Source of the DNA: an uncultured Gilliamella sp.
GTDB lineage: Bacteria; Pseudomonadota; Gammaproteobacteria; Enterobacterales; Orbaceae
Direction: 5' to 3'
Length of the DNA stretch: 64,000 nucleotides
NCBI GenBank assembly: GCA_946482005.1
Contig: CAMLPV010000001.1
Coordinates: 1-64,000, forward strand
Positions 8,191-17,637 of the stretch are shown here, piece by piece; within the stretch, counting starts at the first letter, position 1; each line of letters begins with the position of its first letter. Below the pieces are notes generated by a model that searched no databases, was not told the origin of the DNA, and saw nothing but the letters and a program-made list of their open reading frames with translations. The translations under genes and the position numbers were made by a program.

Positions 8191-8512
8191 TTTATCTGGC
8201 AAGGTCATAAACTGATTGCCGAAACTAACAATGCCCAGCAAGGTACTCCCCCAATTTTACTGATAGCCAAACGACCAACTCGGCACGCAATAGGGTTAAC
8301 GGATGGATTTAGTTAAACATTATATGAATGCCAGTATAATGCCTATGGGCGAATTATTGATGAAATCTACCATGAAGTTGGTAATCATGCTATCCCTGAT
8401 AACCCACTGCGTTTTTAGGGACAATACTACCAGGAAGAGACCGGTCTACACTACAACCGAAATTGTTACTCCGCCCCATTTATTGGGCGGTATAGGGATC
8501 AAGATCTATTGA
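8191..8512 (+). pseudogene. Degenerate Rhs core remnant
   Basis: Reads FIWQGHKLIAET, then after a gap QNDQLGT, YECQYNAYGRIIDE, NPLRF-stop and EETGLHYNRN-type residues. In-frame stops and small indels show it is dead: TTTTAG replaces the TTTCAG of the 1026 copy, and GGATTTAGTTAAACA replaces GGATTTGGTGAAACA. No tip follows it before 8520. Confidence 0.7.
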
Positions 8513-8586
8513 TGAATTTAAAACCTATCAGTAATAGTTGTTATTAATATATCTAGAAGTTAGATTATAAAAACGGTAGAAACATC

Positions 8587-9414
8587 ATGGAAATATTTAA
8601 GGTGAAAAATATGTATTTTAAAGATCATACACACTATAGTTACACTTGGAACAAACCGTTAAAAATGATTGTCAATATTGGTTGGCTTTCTTCTGAACAT
8701 TCTTATGAAATGGGCGATACCGAACCAGAATTCATTGAAAAACTCACAGAAATTATAAGCAACGATGATATTTATGATTATACATTTAATAGGATAAGAT
8801 GTAATACTCCTTGTAATTTATGTAAAGAATCTATTTTACAACCTTATATCAATAAGAAGAGAAATTTGCCTGCGAGAATACCTTTAGGATATTGCGAATT
8901 ATTAATTCCATCACAAGTGACTAATCAATATTATGCGTCACCAGATCTTATCCTCCATTATATAAGGGACCATTATTATAAACCACCACAAGAATATATA
9001 GATTCTGTGATGGCATTAGATTTAACGCGTCCATTTAACGCTCAAGATTGTTTCGAATACCAATACTTTAAGGACAATAGAATATTATCTCAATTATTAA
9101 ATACATTATTAGATGATTTTATTAAACTTCGAAATATTTTAATTGCTGAACAGGATAACACTTGGTTATCTGCAATTAATCGTACAATTGCAGATATATC
9201 ATCAGCAATTGAAGATACAAGTTCAGCTGATTATTTTATTGAATCTGCAAGAGATAATTATTACTCAATCCAAAGGAGATATTATGGCTTTGCCGAGTTT
9301 CATATTTGGCGGGAGAACTTTGAAGAGAGAAAACCCCTCAACGAAGCACTTGATCAATTAAAGCAAAAAATAGATGATGATTTTAATGCTATTTCAGATT
9401 TTTTTAAAAAATGA
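8587..9414 (+). CDS. Orphan immunity-type protein with Cys pair (275 aa)
   Basis: The N-terminal 140 residues carry a recognisable pattern: VNIGWLSSEHSYEMGD, then CNTPCNLC, IPLGYCELLIPS, YYASPDLILHYIRDHYYKPP and EYIDSV. I associate this pattern with a widespread uncharacterised family (DUF7919-like, from memory). The remainder is helical. It sits after a degenerate Rhs fragment with no tip, so a role as retained immunity is inferred. ATG 8587 follows GGTAGAAACATC, a weak ribosome-binding site. The CxxC-type cysteines could bind a metal. Confidence 0.6.
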   Translation: MEIFKVKNMYFKDHTHYSYTWNKPLKMIVNIGWLSSEHSYEMGDTEPEFIEKLTEIISNDDIYDYTFNRIRCNTPCNLCKESILQPYINKKRNLPARIPLGYCELLIPSQVTNQYYASPDLILHYIRDHYYKPPQEYIDSVMALDLTRPFNAQDCFEYQYFKDNRILSQLLNTLLDDFIKLRNILIAEQDNTWLSAINRTIADISSAIEDTSSADYFIESARDNYYSIQRRYYGFAEFHIWRENFEERKPLNEALDQLKQKIDDDFNAISDFFKK

Positions 9415-9512
9415 TATATCTCTAGGCGAATAGATAGCGTTATTAGGTGCCATGAAAACAGTAATTAACCAATATTGTTAAAACAATTTGGAAACTAGAT
9501 AAAACTAAAATA

Positions 9513-9798
9513 ATGGGTAAATTTGAACGTGCATTGAAGAACAATGAAATTAGTGCCTTTTTTAAAGGTGAAGGTGAATATTTTTCGCCAGAAGAATTTA
9601 ATATGGGATATCATTATGAGGTTATTAATTGGCAGGGAATGATGGCCAATCTTAGAGAGAAAGAAAATCGGGGTATTATATCGTTATTTAAAGGAAAAAT
9701 TTGATAAAGTTCCGAATACTACTAATATGAGACCTGTTAATGAACAGATGAACCTTGTTAATGAAGATGGTTGTCCATATAACTTTTTATCTTTTTAA
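9513..9798 (+). pseudogene. Broken copy of the immunity-like family
   Basis: Opens MGKFERALKNNEISAFFKGEG like 283-753 and closes with NEDGCPYNFLSF in another frame. About 185 bp of the middle is missing. The junction lies in GAGAAAGAAAATCGGGG, where the two distant parts of the intact gene (GAGAAAATTC and AAGAAAATCGGGG) are similar, so deletion probably occurred across a short A-rich homology. It leaves a frameshift and an early TGA at 9702-9704. Confidence 0.75.
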
Positions 9799-9953
9799 TT
9801 ATTAGCTTATTTAATGGCGATGACATTAAATAAACAGTAATCGTTAATTTTGTCGTATGATTAGTATAGATATTCCAAATTATCAAAGTTGATAAAAAGA
9901 GGATATTTTAGGCTGTTTAAAACAGTTATCTCTATAATCTATTAGGTAATAGA

Positions 9954-10766
9954 TTAATATTCTAAACTTCGACTAGAACTCGATATTCTTTTATTGTCCT
10001 CATTTACACAGTAAGATTGAGTCCAATCGCCATGTTGGTTATGATTTGAATAAAAACAAGCTTCTTTAAGTCTTTCAAGTGGGCTGTTATCATCGGTTTT
10101 TTCATTACTATACCGCAGAGAGTATTTAGCTATAGATTTGATTAACTGATTTTGGTCGTTATAAAAAAAATAGCTTTTGAATAAATCTTCTTGGGGATGT
10201 TCCTCAGAAATGTAGATAAATTTGTTTGAAAAAAATGCTAGTTTATTATTATCAAAATAGCTTAACTCTTTAGTATGGGTCAAGTTTAATTCATCATCAC
10301 CATCATCACCATCACCTTCAACGTCAAATATATTTGTCACTCTGCCTCTGTCATCGAATTTTGCGTAACTCGCTTGTTCATTTCGATCATTAAACGTCTC
10401 AATAATATTGTTATTTTCATCTAATTTTAATTGATAAATTTGAGCCTGATCTTCATCATCGTAAGATTTGAAAATAGCATTGATATAATCAACTTCTAAG
10501 AGTTTATATTCGTCACCATATACTGATGTAATAAATCCATCTGAATTAGCTTCGATGGTTAAAGTTGATTCGTTATTACTTCCTTCATTATTACGGATTA
10601 TTTTTTGTTTCTTAATTGCGATACTGTTAGGGGCATACTCTGACCTCCATATTAAGTTATAGTTGTTCGAAAGTACTATTAACTTTTTTTCTTGTCCTTC
10701 GCTTTTTTGAATATTACACGAAAATAAAGTTAAACAAGTTACGGCAAAAATTAATATTTTTTTCAT
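9954..10766 (-). CDS. Predicted lipoprotein of unknown function (270 aa)
   Basis: The signal peptide MKKILIFAVTCLTLFSC has a lipobox with Cys17, so the mature protein should be lipid-anchored. The body has several YD/Rhs-like strand phrases (DSDGFITSVYG-type turns, FDDRGRVTNIF), suggesting short beta-hairpin repeats, although the family is not recognised. An acidic run DVEGDGDDGDDE is encoded by a near-perfect trinucleotide tract at about 10289-10320, which could change length by slippage without breaking the frame. The gene stands alone, on the opposite strand to the Rhs cassettes, and may be a neighbour rather than part of the system. Confidence 0.65.
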   Translation of the reverse strand: MKKILIFAVTCLTLFSCNIQKSEGQEKKLIVLSNNYNLIWRSEYAPNSIAIKKQKIIRNNEGSNNESTLTIEANSDGFITSVYGDEYKLLEVDYINAIFKSYDDEDQAQIYQLKLDENNNIIETFNDRNEQASYAKFDDRGRVTNIFDVEGDGDDGDDELNLTHTKELSYFDNNKLAFFSNKFIYISEEHPQEDLFKSYFFYNDQNQLIKSIAKYSLRYSNEKTDDNSPLERLKEACFYSNHNQHGDWTQSYCVNEDNKRISSSSRSLEY

Positions 10767-11180
10767 TATTTTATTACCTTAAAAATATCATAAAGGATCT
10801 TTTATTTTTGTCTGATTTATTGAACGTTCTGACAATTAGCCTTTTTATTAGCTAGGCAACTATCTAATCCTTTGTTTATGCAAGTTAACTATTTTTTGAA
10901 ACAATATCATCAATTAAATAACATAATGTTAAAAATATAATAATGTAGATTTCAGATTAATCAAGTTTAAAGGCATACTAGGTGATTATTTCGCTAATTT
11001 TATAAAGCCTTTAAAGTGTTTAAAGCCTAGGTAATAAACATTACTCAATGGTACATTATATATCGATCATCTATATTGTCGATAAGTTGAAAAGTCGCCC
11101 AATTAGCTGACGAACGCCTATATTCCCATTAATTTTAAGGGTATAATTACGACACTTAATTTAATGGTTAATCTGCGTTT
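10767..11180. other. Divergent intergenic region, no gene seen
   Basis: About 410 bp between the lipoprotein gene and the sugar exporter. Very AT-rich. A TATAAT at 11142-11147, 34 bases before the exporter ATG, could be its -10 element but no good -35 is spaced for it. Nothing else recognised. Confidence 0.4.
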
Positions 11181-12362
11181 ATGACTTCTTCATTCATTCG
11201 AAAATCTGGCGTTGTTTTTGGTGCTTTTTTAGTGACGACGTTTATTATTGGAGTAGCGGGTGCCTTACAATCGCCTACCTTAAGTCGCTTCTTATCGTTT
11301 GAAGTTGGGGCTGATCCTCGTTTAGTCGGCGCGTTTTATTCGGTTAATGCGCTAGCCAGTATTATTGGTAGTTATTTGTTAGCCAAGTATTCGGATAACA
11401 GGGGTGACCGCCGTAAAATTGTAATTTTTTGTTGTTTTATGGGGCTGGCAAATAGTCTGATTTTTGCTTATTCACGTAACTATTATGTGTTAATTACCTT
11501 AGGTGTATTTTTTGCCGCATTAGCGTCTGCGGCAATGCCGCAGGTATTTGCGATGGCGCGTGAGTATGCCGAAAAGAGCGGTCGTAATGCAGTTGCCTTT
11601 AATTCCCTGATTCGTGCGCAATTATCATTAGCATGGGTGATAGGTCCACCATTATCTTTTGCGTTGGCAATCAATTACGGTTTTACTGCGATGTATTTGT
11701 GTGCCATGTCGATGTTTATTATCTCGATGATTGTCGTCACTATCTTCTTGCCGCCAGTTGAAAAAAGAGCAATCAGTTCGTTTACGGCAACTGAGTTAGC
11801 TACGGCGAACCAATCGATTTTCACCAATCGCAATGTGATGTGTTTGTTAATCTCCACTATTTTTATGTGGACTGCAAATATGATGTATATCATCGATATG
11901 CCGATTTATGTGGAAGCGGTATTACACCTGTCTAATTCATTACCGGGTAGTTTGATGGGATTAGCGGCAGGAATTGAAATTCCTATTATGATTATTGCTG
12001 GTTATTTGGTACCAGTATTAGGCAAACGCAATCTATTTTTTATTGCTATCATTTGCGGAATTTTGTTTTATGTCGGGATGATTTTATTTAAAGATGCAAC
12101 CATGTTGTATATATTACAAATCTTTAATGGATTGTTTATTGGGATTGTTGCCAATATTGGTATTATCTATTTCCAAGACTTATTACCAACCCGCATGGGT
12201 ATTGCCTCAACTTTATTTAATAACGGCATTATTTGTAGCGTGATTTTGGCTGGTATTATTCAAGGTTTTGCCTCTCAAGCTTACGGTCATGAAGTGGTTT
12301 ATTGGATTGGCTTAGTAATGGTGACGATTTCTTTACTATTTTGTGCATTAGTAAAAAAATAG
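11181..12362 (+). CDS. setB: SET-family sugar efflux transporter (393 aa)
   Basis: Major facilitator protein with 12 predicted helices. It aligns by eye with E. coli SetB along its length: GVAGALQSPTLSRFL near the start, DNRGDRRK in the loop after helix 2, FNSLIRAQLSLAWVIGPPL in helix 5, AAGIEIPIMIIAGY, and IGIIYFQDLLP near the C-terminus. SET proteins export glucosides, lactose and sugar analogues through the inner membrane using the proton gradient. Length is the family norm. It is monocistronic and faces surE. Symbol given by similarity; SetA or SetC-like substrate range cannot be excluded. Confidence 0.85.
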   Translation: MTSSFIRKSGVVFGAFLVTTFIIGVAGALQSPTLSRFLSFEVGADPRLVGAFYSVNALASIIGSYLLAKYSDNRGDRRKIVIFCCFMGLANSLIFAYSRNYYVLITLGVFFAALASAAMPQVFAMAREYAEKSGRNAVAFNSLIRAQLSLAWVIGPPLSFALAINYGFTAMYLCAMSMFIISMIVVTIFLPPVEKRAISSFTATELATANQSIFTNRNVMCLLISTIFMWTANMMYIIDMPIYVEAVLHLSNSLPGSLMGLAAGIEIPIMIIAGYLVPVLGKRNLFFIAIICGILFYVGMILFKDATMLYILQIFNGLFIGIVANIGIIYFQDLLPTRMGIASTLFNNGIICSVILAGIIQGFASQAYGHEVVYWIGLVMVTISLLFCALVKK

Positions 12363-12398
12363 TTGTCAATTCATCTCATTTTATCTTATGCAAATTAA

Positions 12399-12433
12399 CG
12401 TCTTCCTTATTTGATTTAACAAGTAGGAAGACG
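12399..12433. terminator. Possible hairpin between setB and surE
   Basis: CGTCTTCCT at 12399-12407 pairs with AGGAAGACG at 12425-12433. There is no clear T run on either side, so intrinsic termination is only a possibility for these convergent genes. Confidence 0.4.
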
Positions 12434-12452
12434 GTTGCCATCAAACAAAAAT

Positions 12453-13232
12453 TTAAACGTTAAATGTGGCTTTTATCTGTTGATAAAACGCATAATCGGT
12501 ACGTTCATAATTTAACGGGGTGATAGCAATATATCCATCATTGGCAGCATCGAGTTCTTTTTCGACATCAATCACACCTTGGTTGCGTTTGGCTCTAAAC
12601 CAAAAATAGTCATGACCTTCCGGATCTTGAGTTTCAGCAATTACAAATTGGCTAACATCCGGACTGCCTTGTTTGGTGATTTTAACGCCTTTTATTTGCT
12701 CAGCTTGGCAATTAGGGAAGTTGATATTAAAACAGATATTATCTGGGGTCGATAGCGCATAAAGTTGTCTAATTATGGATTCAGCAAGATGAGTTGAACA
12801 GTGCCAATCGGTTGGTATGTTATCTTCACTACTAACTTGACTTAAAGCCATTGCCGGTACACCTAGCGTCATCGCCATCATTGCTGCCCCTACCGTACCC
12901 GATAATACTGTTTCAAATCCTAAATTGGAACCATTATTAATTCCTGATAGCACCAAATCAGGTAATTGGTTGGCCATGACAGATTTTATAGCAAATAGCG
13001 AACAGTCGGCAGGTGTGCCATAGACCGCATATTCCGTTTGGCTACGCTTTTGTACCCGAAATGGCGATTTTAGACTCACCGAACAAGAAACACCGCTCTG
13101 ATCGACCACCGGCGCAACCACCCAAACTTCGTTAGCGATATTTTCCGCGATACTCTTCAAAATTCGGATCCCGGTGGCATCAATGCCATCATCATTGACT
13201 AATAGAACTCGGTTTACTAATTTTTTTGACAT
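12453..13232 (-). CDS. surE: 5'/3'-nucleotidase SurE (259 aa)
   Basis: Nucleoside monophosphate phosphatase of the SurE family. The metal-binding LLVNDDGIDATG start, the SGINNGSNLG segment and SGTVGAAMMA loop are all present, and length is typical (E. coli 253). It is usually linked to stationary-phase survival and nucleotide turnover. Here it is separated from the pcm-nlpD-rpoS neighbours seen in E. coli and instead lies 24 bp after ypfJ on the same strand, so the two may be cotranscribed. Confidence 0.93.
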   Translation of the reverse strand: MSKKLVNRVLLVNDDGIDATGIRILKSIAENIANEVWVVAPVVDQSGVSCSVSLKSPFRVQKRSQTEYAVYGTPADCSLFAIKSVMANQLPDLVLSGINNGSNLGFETVLSGTVGAAMMAMTLGVPAMALSQVSSEDNIPTDWHCSTHLAESIIRQLYALSTPDNICFNINFPNCQAEQIKGVKITKQGSPDVSQFVIAETQDPEGHDYFWFRAKRNQGVIDVEKELDAANDGYIAITPLNYERTDYAFYQQIKATFNV

Positions 13233-13256
13233 ATTGGTTCCTTAACTTAAATTTCC

Positions 13257-14108
13257 TTATTGAATAAATGTATTGCACTGATTTATCGACCCACTATCAA
13301 AGCCACGTTTAAACCATGTATAACGTTGTTTTGAAGTGCCATGAGTAAAACTATCAGGAACAACATAACCATTATTTTGTTGTTGTATACGATCATCGCC
13401 AATCGCTTGCACGGTATTGAGGGCTTGTTCGATATCGCCCACTTCTAAAATATGTTGTTTTTGCATAGCATTGCCCCATAAACCGGCATAACAATCGGCT
13501 TGCAATTCAAGTTTAATCGATAGCTGATTTGTTTGATTTTGCCCTAATTGCTGGATTTTATCAAAAGTGCCAAGTAAATTTTGTACGTGATGTCCAACTT
13601 CGTGGGCAATCACATAGCCTTGAGCAAAGTCACCGCCACCACCAAGGCGTCTTTTCATTTCTTGATAAAATGATAAATCAAGGTAAACGGTTTTATCTAA
13701 ATTACAATAAAATGGACCCATCATAGCTTGGCCAGTACCACATAGCGTCCGGGTTGCACCGCTATACAGCACCAGTTTAGGAGGAATATACGTTTTGCCT
13801 AATTGTTGGAATTGTTCTTGCCAAAAATCTTCGGTGCTAGCTAAAATCACTGAAGTAAATTTAGCAGCGTCACTGTCGTTAAGTGGAGCGTCATCAACTT
13901 GGCTCGTTGATGTGTTATCGCCTAAATTAATCACACTGCTGTCTAGTAAGCCCGTCAAGTCAACGCCGTAGTAACCGGCTACTAACACGATAAGAAATAA
14001 AATAATTTTACCTTTACCACCAATTGGGATACGTGTCCCAATATCACTTGCTGATTGTGAGCGGCGATCTTCAATGTTATCACTCTCTCTTTGGTCTCTC
14101 CATCGCAT
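13257..14108 (-). CDS. ypfJ: YpfJ-family zinc metallopeptidase (283 aa)
   Basis: A short basic N-terminus ([16 protein letters not shown]) precedes one transmembrane segment ([17 protein letters not shown], about residues 34-50). A periplasmic domain follows, with the zinc site [12 protein letters not shown] and the third-ligand region [13 protein letters not shown]. Both motifs and the length fit the neutral zinc metallopeptidase family. The substrate of this family is unknown. Start ATG 14108 gives the conserved MRWR beginning. Confidence 0.9.
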   Translation of the reverse strand: MRWRDQRESDNIEDRRSQSASDIGTRIPIGGKGKIILFLIVLVAGYYGVDLTGLLDSSVINLGDNTSTSQVDDAPLNDSDAAKFTSVILASTEDFWQEQFQQLGKTYIPPKLVLYSGATRTLCGTGQAMMGPFYCNLDKTVYLDLSFYQEMKRRLGGGGDFAQGYVIAHEVGHHVQNLLGTFDKIQQLGQNQTNQLSIKLELQADCYAGLWGNAMQKQHILEVGDIEQALNTVQAIGDDRIQQQNNGYVVPDSFTHGTSKQRYTWFKRGFDSGSINQCNTFIQ

Positions 14109-14412
14109 AGGGAATACCTCATCAGTTTGGGTAATCTCATTCTAAAGGATAATAGATAAGGTTACTAGCAATAGTCACCATCAACAAGATGAAAATGAAG
14201 ATAATAGCATGGTGTGATAAATGAGTTATTTTTGCTAAATTTAGGTATATAATTCTTTCCTATCTGACATCAATCATTAAGCAAAATTGGTGTGTTTAGA
14301 TTTTTACCTCGAATTTATCTAATCTTATCGTTTATCTTTGGCATGGCAGCCGGTTGAAATTAATTATTTGGATTTAAATCTTGATATTAATAAATTTAAA
14401 AGGCGGTATTTC

Positions 14413-15897
14413 ATGGCAAAATCGAATCATAAACCTCTAGACATTAATGACATTCCCATTATTAATGATAACCAATTAAAAAAAGCCACTTGGGCATCGG
14501 CTTTCAGTAATGCTATTGAGTGGTATGACTTTGGTGTATATAGCTTTTTGGCGTATATTATTGGTCAGGTGTTTTTTCCTCATGTATCGCCTAGTGTGCA
14601 GATTATTGCAGCGTTATCGACCTTTTCTATTCCCTTTTTTATTCGTCCATTAGGAGGGATAATTTTTGGTTTAATTGGTGATAATATCGGTCGGCAAAAA
14701 GTACTATCTATCACGTTAGTAATCATGTCATTAAGTACATTTTGTATTGGACTGATACCAACTTATGAAACAATTGGCATTACCTCACCGGTATTACTGT
14801 TAATGGTTAAATTAGCACAAGGGTTTTCAATTGGTGGTGAATACTCAGGTTCCGCAACGGTGGTGGCGGAATATTCACCCGATCGTAAACGCGGTTTTAT
14901 TGGTGGTTGGCTTGATTTTGGTTCAATGGTCGGGTTTATTATTGGCGCAGGGTTAGTGGTGTTCTTATCCATGCTACTTAGTCAATCGGCGCTATATAGT
15001 TGGGGGTGGCGTATCCCATTTTTAATTGCCTTACCCTTAGGTATAATTAGTTTTATCTTACATCATATTTCCGAAGAGACTCCAACTTTCCAACAACACC
15101 TCGAAGCTAGAGAATCAGAAGAAATAGCTGAAACCAAATCAGCGCTAAAAAATATTATCAGCAAATATTGGCGACATATATTAGTTTGCGCAGGATTAGT
15201 TATTGTGACAAACGTATCGTTCTATTTGTTATTAACTTATATGCCAAGCTATTTAGCGCATAACTTAAATTATGACACTGAGCATGGTTTACTCATAATT
15301 ATCGCGATAATGGTCGGAATGTTAATTATTCAACCTATAATTGGGCTATTAAGTGACAAAGTAGGACGTAAACCATTTATATTAATTGGTAGTATCGGTC
15401 TATTGCTATTATCTTATCCGGCGTTTATGTTAATTAACAGTCAGCATATTCCCTTGGTTTTTTTAGGGGTATTTATCTTAGCACTGTTTATTAACTGTTT
15501 TACTGGGATTATTACCTCAATATTGCCCGCTATGTTTCCTACCAATATCCGCTATAGCGCCATTGCCAGCATTTTCAATCTTGCGATTATTGTTGCTGGG
15601 GTAACGCCAACTTTAGTAGCATGGCTTGTTGAATCAACCGGTAACTTATATATGCCAGCCTATTATTTGATGTTGGTGGGATTTATTGGTGTTGTTACCG
15701 GTTTTGCCATGCACGAAACCGCTAAAAAACCGTTACATGGTACCGCGCCAACTGCCGCCAATCGCAACGAAGCTGAATCACTCCTATCTGAACATTTTGA
15801 TTCAATTGAAGATGAAGTGGAAGATATCGATGAGCAGATCGAAGAACTACAAACTAAACGACAGGAACTTGTTGATCAACATCCCAAGTTGGATTAG
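14413..15897 (+). CDS. proP: Proline/betaine-type osmolyte symporter ProP (494 aa)
   Basis: Twelve-helix major facilitator transporter of the metabolite-proton symporter branch, with GLIGDNIGRQKVL and LSDKVGRKPF as the two paired cytosolic loop motifs. The C-terminus (SIEDEVEDIDEQIEELQTKR) is a heptad-like coiled coil as in E. coli ProP, where it tunes osmotic activation. Length is close to E. coli ProP (500). I chose ATG 14413, preceded by AAAAGGCGG, over an in-frame TTG at 14338, because MAKSNHKPL gives the usual length. Likely imports proline, betaine and related osmoprotectants. Confidence 0.88.
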   Translation: MAKSNHKPLDINDIPIINDNQLKKATWASAFSNAIEWYDFGVYSFLAYIIGQVFFPHVSPSVQIIAALSTFSIPFFIRPLGGIIFGLIGDNIGRQKVLSITLVIMSLSTFCIGLIPTYETIGITSPVLLLMVKLAQGFSIGGEYSGSATVVAEYSPDRKRGFIGGWLDFGSMVGFIIGAGLVVFLSMLLSQSALYSWGWRIPFLIALPLGIISFILHHISEETPTFQQHLEARESEEIAETKSALKNIISKYWRHILVCAGLVIVTNVSFYLLLTYMPSYLAHNLNYDTEHGLLIIIAIMVGMLIIQPIIGLLSDKVGRKPFILIGSIGLLLLSYPAFMLINSQHIPLVFLGVFILALFINCFTGIITSILPAMFPTNIRYSAIASIFNLAIIVAGVTPTLVAWLVESTGNLYMPAYYLMLVGFIGVVTGFAMHETAKKPLHGTAPTAANRNEAESLLSEHFDSIEDEVEDIDEQIEELQTKRQELVDQHPKLD

Positions 15898-16253
15898 GTT
15901 TTTACTTTGGTAAACATCACTATTACTAGTGATAATAAAAATAGTTTAGATAAATAATACAATCATTATTTATCTATAAAATTAGTTATTTAAAAAAATT
16001 GATTCGTCTTTTTATTCAACTTTATTAGGAATATAGAGAAAATGATTTGCTGTGTTAAATATACGTTTTTATAGTAAATACAATCATAGTTATTTTTTCT
16101 AATTTCAAAAAAATAATCGCCCCTAAATTTAATGAACAAATATAGTTTGTGTACCAAGTTAACTAAAAAGAGTATTGTTTTGGATTAAAGCATGGAATAA
16201 TAATTTATAAACAAATTAATCCCTAGAAATATTAACTAAAAAGATTAACCAAT
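15898..16253. other. Intergenic region after proP
   Basis: About 355 bp of AT-rich DNA. A hairpin ATCACTATTACTAGTGAT at 15916-15933 just after proP may help end transcription, although it lacks a T run. The rest shows nothing recognisable. Confidence 0.4.
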
Positions 16254-16664
16254 ATGAAATATCAAGCGATTAAAACTGAAGCGGTTGGAATTATAAGCGG
16301 AAGAAATGCGATCTATTTAGATGAATTCAAGCAGATATTTGATTCAGAATATAATTGTATTTTTAAAGGTGAATTCAGTTCCACATTAACCGAAATAACT
16401 TCGGGGAAAGATTTTATCCCATATACATTTTCTTTTTCGAATGTCATATATTATCAATGTTGTGAATTAGATCTTTATGTAAATGAAAATAAGATGGATT
16501 CATCTTTTGATTTTGTTGACAATTCTTGTTTAATTCAAGAATTAACCAACCGATGGACAACTTCTAAGATAAAAAAAGATCATAAACATTATGTATTACA
16601 AACATATGATTATGTTTTTGATATTGTCGCCAAAGATTATAAACTCGAGATTGAAGCTGAATAA
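16254..16664 (+). CDS. Hypothetical protein (136 aa)
   Basis: No recognised domain. The protein has mixed strands and helices, no signal peptide and no membrane segment, with a central FTFSFSNVIYYQCCELDLYV strand block. ATG 16254 lacks an obvious ribosome-binding site. Flanked by long AT-rich gaps, it could be a recently acquired or orphan gene. A similar layout (short cytosolic protein, aromatic strands) is common in immunity proteins but no toxin is nearby. Confidence 0.55.
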   Translation: MKYQAIKTEAVGIISGRNAIYLDEFKQIFDSEYNCIFKGEFSSTLTEITSGKDFIPYTFSFSNVIYYQCCELDLYVNENKMDSSFDFVDNSCLIQELTNRWTTSKIKKDHKHYVLQTYDYVFDIVAKDYKLEIEAE

Positions 16665-16984
16665 CCGAAAATTAGCAAAATAACCAAATAAATTATAATG
16701 GGGTTTACTAAACTTTTGAAATATTTATGGTTATTGCTTAATGTGGTGGAGGTTTGATAAAAGGTTTTAATCTTATTCATGATAATCAAATGGATCAATG
16801 GCTAATAATATTGTGTAAACTCTACGTTTATTAATAATTCATTAAATAAAACTTTTTTTCGATGTTTGGTATAATACCGGAATTGGGTAAATTATAGTTT
16901 TTTTATCCATGAATTTAATAATAGATTTTATATTATCTCTCACTCTTATTTATAAAGAACAAGTAACAATGTAATGGCAAAGGA
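16665..16984. other. Intergenic region, no gene seen
   Basis: About 320 bp of AT-rich DNA between two unknown genes. No repeat, hairpin with T run or start signal stands out. Confidence 0.4.
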
Positions 16985-17025
16985 ATGTTAAAATTAAAGT
17001 TTTTTTTTATTATTCACTCTTTTTT

Positions 17026-17382
17026 TTGTTAAATATCACCGATGCTTATGCTGCCATCAGTGCTAGAACCTCGTCAATACCTACAAGAATTTATCTTCTC
17101 AGAGGACCCAGTGATCGAATCTTTAACGCAGCAATTTGTGAATTTTTAGTCGTATTGTTTGTTATTATGATTGGTATTGTTGAAGTTATTGAAAAGCGAA
17201 TACAAAATAAAATAGAGAGAAAACCAAAGAAGCCGAAAAAAATATTCAAAACCGAAGTACCATTAATAAAATCCGTCCAAGAATTTAAAAAACTCAGAAA
17301 AAATAGTTATAAATACCGTTTACTTGATTTTTTTGGGAAATATTTATATCGATTAAAAGAATTTTTTAGAAAAAAAAGTTGA
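17026..17382 (+). CDS. Hypothetical membrane protein with apparent N-terminal frameshift
   Basis: The open frame starts at a TTG and reads LNITDAYAAISARTS, then a membrane helix (FLVVLFVIMIGIVEVI, about residues 43-58) and a very basic C-terminal tail. A better start, ATG 16985, lies in another frame and encodes MLKLKFFFIIHSFF before stopping at TAA 17030. Adding one T in the tract 17020-17027 would join the two into a normal signal peptide with an AYA-A cleavage site. So this is either a slipped homopolymer, a phase-variable switch or a sequence error. Family not recognised. Confidence 0.5.
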   Translation: MLNITDAYAAISARTSSIPTRIYLLRGPSDRIFNAAICEFLVVLFVIMIGIVEVIEKRIQNKIERKPKKPKKIFKTEVPLIKSVQEFKKLRKNSYKYRLLDFFGKYLYRLKEFFRKKS

Positions 17383-17637
17383 GGAACGAGATTTTCAAAA
17401 AAATTAATACTATGCATATACGACTGTGTTTTCGACAAAACCTGAATCCTTAGTTTTAACATTTCTAACCTACTAACAATTATCTTTTATTTTGATTCTT
17501 TTTAGCTTTTTGTGTCAGTTTTGATGTTTTGCGCTGTAAAGTGTGATGTGCTCTTTTCAATAGATTGCATTGGTTATAGTATAGACAAAAATTGAGTGAA
17601 TTTTGGCGTGATCATAACCCAAATAAGGAAACATAAA

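Noticed and set aside
8303..8512. Plus-strand 69-codon frame
   Set aside because: It lies in the wrong frame of a degenerate Rhs remnant.
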